From NCBI GenBank assembly GCA_963556145.1, contig OY744469.1:2762767-2826766 (forward strand): 64,000 nt of DNA. The letters are read 5' to 3'. The translations under genes and the position numbers were made by a program. The notes below the pieces were generated by a model. It saw nothing but the letters and a program-made list of their open reading frames with translations, was not told where the DNA came from and did not search any database. Source of the DNA: Hygrocybe punicea (lineage: Eukaryota; Basidiomycota; Agaricomycetes; Agaricales; Hygrophoraceae). Below are positions 60,760 to 64,000 of the stretch, in pieces (within the stretch, counting starts at the first letter, position 1; every line of letters begins with the position of its first letter).

Positions 60760-61638
60760 ATGGTTACCTATTCCGCATTCTTTTCCTCGGGTCTGCTTGC
60801 TTCACACCATTACAGCCAACGCAGAGCGCACACTCCTGCACCCCCCTCCTCTCCTACACTTATACCCTCAAGTCCCGGTAATTCTATCGACGTCGACCGC
60901 AGCACACCAACACCATCCAACCTAGCTGACATCGACACGCAGACGACTCCCAACGCGGCTCACTTGAATATTCCAACCGCAGAACGTCCTCGACTTCGAC
61001 GGCGCCGCAGCAGCGTTACCGTTGCCGTATCGCCTATGAACGCCATCAAGTCTCCTACGCGAAACGCCGGTGCTGCATTCCATCGTGCCATGAACGGAAC
61101 GACGTCTCCCAACAGAAGTAGGAGCGGAAGTATGAATAGCGATGTATTCGGTGCCTTGCAAATGCAGAGCATTGCTGGGAGGATGGGGAGTGCAAATAAG
61201 GGTATCAGTTTTCGGTGAGTATGGGCTTATGCCACGCCGTCACGGGGCTGAAGTGCACACTTCAGTCGCAGGACAATCCGCAAAGCACCCAGTGCACCTC
61301 CTCCAACCGCGCCCCTCCCTGATGTACCCGCTCTCGAAGCGACCTCTCCGACACTCGGCTTCCAATCTACATCAGCACCGGTGCGCACAATGTCCTTCCC
61401 TACGGTATGTGTCCCCTGTCCGCACAAGCCAGCGCCGAGATCGCCACTCATGCGCCGCATGCACTCTGCCGACAACAATTGTGTGAATTCGGATGTTGTA
61501 ACTCGGTTCCCATCCATGACGCCAGATTTGACGACTAAGCTAGCGACAGCTCCCGAACAGGGCCTAATTACTGTGGATGGCGAAAGAGGGTATCTTGACA
61601 CTGTGTATAGGATTGATGAAGATATGAAGGAGAATTGA
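60760..61638 (+). CDS. Disordered Ser/Pro/Arg-rich fungal protein
   Basis: Exon 1 (60760 to about 61214) starts MVTYSAFFSSGLLASHHY and carries a basic Ser-rich core, RPRLRRRRSSVTVAVSP, SPTRNAGAAFHRAMNG and NRSRSGSMNSDVFGALQMQ. A short intron with GTGAGT donor and TCGCAG acceptor joins SFR to TIRKAPSAPPPTAPLPDV. The C-terminal part includes RSPLMRRMHSADNNCVNSD and ends LDTVYRIDEDMKEN. A further small intron near 61400 is possible. Several RxxS-type sites would suit phosphorylation, but no domain is recognised. The start may be further downstream, since the first 30 residues look like leader. It lies just after the tRNA on the same strand. Confidence 0.6.
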
Positions 61639-61907
61639 AGGAGCGATTCTGGTGACGATGGCCGAGACATTATCCGATTCCAAAGCTATGGACGATATAT
61701 CTTCTGCATTCGCTGCTTTTTCCTGTTCAACGTTCAACGTTCAACGTATCTCTGCTAGATTTCACTTAGATTATTGTTCACCTTGAACTTTTTTTCTACG
61801 CCTAATATTATTTTCATGATTGCTGGTCAGACGGTCATCACGAGAGCTTTTCAAATTTGCAAAACGGCCTTGGCCGCGAGTTCTTCCTCGTCCCAGCCCT
61901 CGGATGT

Positions 61908-63775
61908 ATGGAATCGATGCCATCCAAGCCAGAAACCGCCAAAGAAGATGTCGTGGTGGCCGATTTGCAGACTCCTCCGCCAGAGTTTGGCCATGCCATG
62001 CGCAAATTCTGGCTCTTTGATCCCGACTACATCAATTTGAACAATGGTCTGCGTCCTTTCCAACCAGATATAAGGTGTGCGCCTCATGACCGACGAGTTT
62101 TTTTTCTCTCTTCACCTAGGCTCTTATGGTTCAGTCCCTCGACCGGTCATCGCTGCATGTGAAGCGCTATCAACACAGATCGAGGCGAACCCGGACCTTT
62201 TCTACCGTCTGACATACCTGCCGCTCCTCGTAGCCGTCCGTGAACGCCTCGCGCGCCTCATTGGTGCGCAGACAGACGAGTGCGTCATGGTACCCAACGT
62301 CTCGCATGGAATCAACACCGTGCTGCGCAACTTTGAGTGGAATGCGGAAGATATACTCATCGCCAGTGCGTCTGACCGCCCTTCATCGTGGCATTGACCA
62401 TGATGTATCCTCGCAGATAACACCACCTACGACTCCATCTCGTCCACAATGCACTACCTCTCCGAACGGCCTCCCTACCCAACCCTCTCCCAGTTCACTC
62501 TTTCATTCCCCACCTCCCACGCTGCCATCCTTTCTCAATTCCGGGAACACCTCCGTTCCATCAAACAAACTCCTTCACTTACAGATTCCCCGCTAACTCC
62601 TTCACGGCCGGAACTGCGCTCAGAGCGGAAAATCGTCGCCGTGCTCGACAGTATCGCTTCCAATCCCGGTGTGCTCATGCCCTGGCAGGAGATGGTTCGG
62701 ATCTGCAGGGAAGAGGGTGTTTGGAGTGTCGTTGATGCCGCGCATTCTATCGGCCAAGAGGTTGGGATCAACTTGGGCAAAGCGGATCCCGATTTTTGGG
62801 TTTCGGTGTGTTCTGCTTTTGGTGTCTGTTGTGTCTAGATGATCATGGGGACGGGGATACGGCAGAACTGTTATAAATGGCTGTACTCAAAACGCTCGAG
62901 TGCGGTTCTCTATGTGCCGAAGAGGTCTGTCCTACTATTCCACGTTCGTTGATATGCGGACTTTCCCCCCCAACGCTTGGTAGGAACCAGCACTTGATTA
63001 GATCAACACTACCAACTTCGCCGTACTATACATCGCGATTAAGTGGGAAAGTGTCGTTTTTGAAACAGTTTGAATGTAAACGTTCATGTGTACTATCTCT
63101 AAACCACCAACTGATACATTCCTGCACATGCAGGGACTGGCACGGTCGACTACACGCGTGATCTCAGTGTAACTGCTGGTGAGCGCGCCCCCTTTGCATG
63201 CTATCCACCCATGTTCCCAAACGTCCATCGTTATTTCTCTGCGCCGATGGGCAGCACTAGACTTCCGCGCATACCTCGGGGGAGAAGAGAAGATTAACGC
63301 GTACTGTCATGCGCTGGCACTTTCAGGCGGGAAGCGGCTGGCAGAGGTGATGGGTACCCGAGTGATGGAATCCGTGCCAGACGTGGGTGGCGAAGATGAG
63401 TTGACGCTCAACATGGTGTGTTGTCTGCCTCTCTGTCACTGCACTCCCTGATCCAACGACTGTGTAGGTAAACGTCGAGCTTCCACTGCCAGCGCACATC
63501 AAACCAACGTCCAAGATCGATGCATTGTTTAAGCAGAAATTGCTCTTTGACCACAAGGTATACGCCGCGCACTACTACCACGCTGGGCGCTGGTGGACCC
63601 GTGCGAGTGCGCAAGTATGGAACGAGGTGCGAAGATACGTTCGTGCATAATTTTCCTTGTTGATCCGACCAACGGTGCTCAGGTTGAAGATTTTGAGAGA
63701 CTGGGGCGGGCGTTTCTTGTTGTGTGTGCGGAGATTGCGGGGACGCCCGGCATCAATGAAGATGAGGATATGTAA
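61908..63775 (+). CDS. Class-V PLP aminotransferase-like enzyme (isopenicillin N epimerase-like)
   Basis: About eight exons give a protein near 450 residues. The start MESMPSKPETAKEDVVV precedes FGHAMRKFWLFDPDYINLNN then GSYGSVPRPVIAACEALS, the N-terminal signature of this subfamily. Other motifs are MVPNVSHGINTVLRNFEW, NTTYDSISSTMHYLSER, VLDSIASNPGVLMPWQEM and VWSVVDAAHSIGQEVGI with the cofactor-contacting Asp. NCYKWLYSKRSSAVLYVPK holds the Schiff-base lysine. The end includes VNVELPLPAHIKPTSK, HYYHAGRWWTRASAQVW and the last exon ends GINEDEDM. Members include isopenicillin N epimerase and cysteine desulfurase-like proteins; the substrate here is unknown. Introns between the lysine region and the C-terminus are less certain. 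There is no sign of a penicillin cluster nearby, so a general amino-acid role is likely. Confidence 0.8.
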
Positions 63776-64000
63776 GTTTTCCCTGGTGCCTCATGGAAGA
63801 TGATGGTACTGGGAAAGGTACTTGGGTGCGATGTTCTCGTACTAGTATCACAGAGAAGGCATGGTGAGGACAAGAGTGAGCAATGTCGCGATTTTACTTC
63901 CGAATCTGAGTCGAATTACTGGAAATGAACCTCAGAGAAGCCGTAACGGTGCTGGACTGGATAATGGTTTTTCTTTCAATCAGAAGATGAGGAATATTCC

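Noticed and set aside
61727..61748. Three copies of TTCAACG
   Set aside because: A very short heptamer repeat in an intergenic region; no function can be argued.
61908..63775. Beta-lactam antibiotic cluster suggested by the isopenicillin N epimerase-like enzyme
   Set aside because: No synthetase, oxidase or expandase gene is nearby; the name reflects only fold similarity.

Overview
The window comes from a filamentous basidiomycete, most likely an agaricomycete. The genes are dense and split by many 48-65 bp GT-AG introns. Gene content fits this: an intact Plavaka-type transposase, DUF6532 and DUF6698 proteins, an F-box protein of the mushroom type, a Git3-like seven-helix receptor, a psi-factor (Ppo) dioxygenase and a Ste20 kinase. 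Coding models were built by hand from splice sites and frame continuity; where exon lengths were summed, this is stated.

Region 1 (1-4.1 kb) is repeat-rich and gene-poor. It holds a small four-exon coiled-coil gene, a trinucleotide-rich tract, an 87-bp tandem duplication, a small ORF built from about 31-residue repeats, and a 12-bp minisatellite.

Region 2 (4.1-14.7 kb) is a mobile-element island: DUF6532 gene (-), Plavaka transposase (+, nine exons, 1,238 codons open), two orphan genes orfA and orfB (-), and DUF6698 gene (+). Copies of ACCGTGAC and its reverse complement lie on the two sides of the transposase in mainly opposite orientation, as expected of subterminal inverted repeats. OrfA carries a tandem duplication of a whole 30-nt exon plus its 53-nt intron.

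Region 3 (15.1-31.4 kb) holds cystathionine beta-synthase (catalytic core only), a seven-helix receptor, a ROG1-type serine lipase, a Ppo-type fatty-acid dioxygenase/P450 fusion, coatomer epsilon and an F-box protein. A receptor, a lipase and an oxylipin synthase within 10 kb on one strand is suggestive, but the link is only inferred.

Region 4 (31.8-52.6 kb) holds a low-complexity locus with plausible coding on both strands, the Ste20/PAK kinase, a very large Tel1/ATM gene, a PIF1 helicase head-to-head with Tel1, and xylulokinase. Tel1 and Pif1 are both telomere and genome-stability factors and share a 500-bp divergent intergenic region.

Region 5 (53.9-64 kb) is housekeeping: the VPS10 sorting receptor, RNA polymerase II subunit RPB7, tRNA-Ile(AAU), a disordered serine/proline-rich protein and a class-V PLP aminotransferase-like enzyme.
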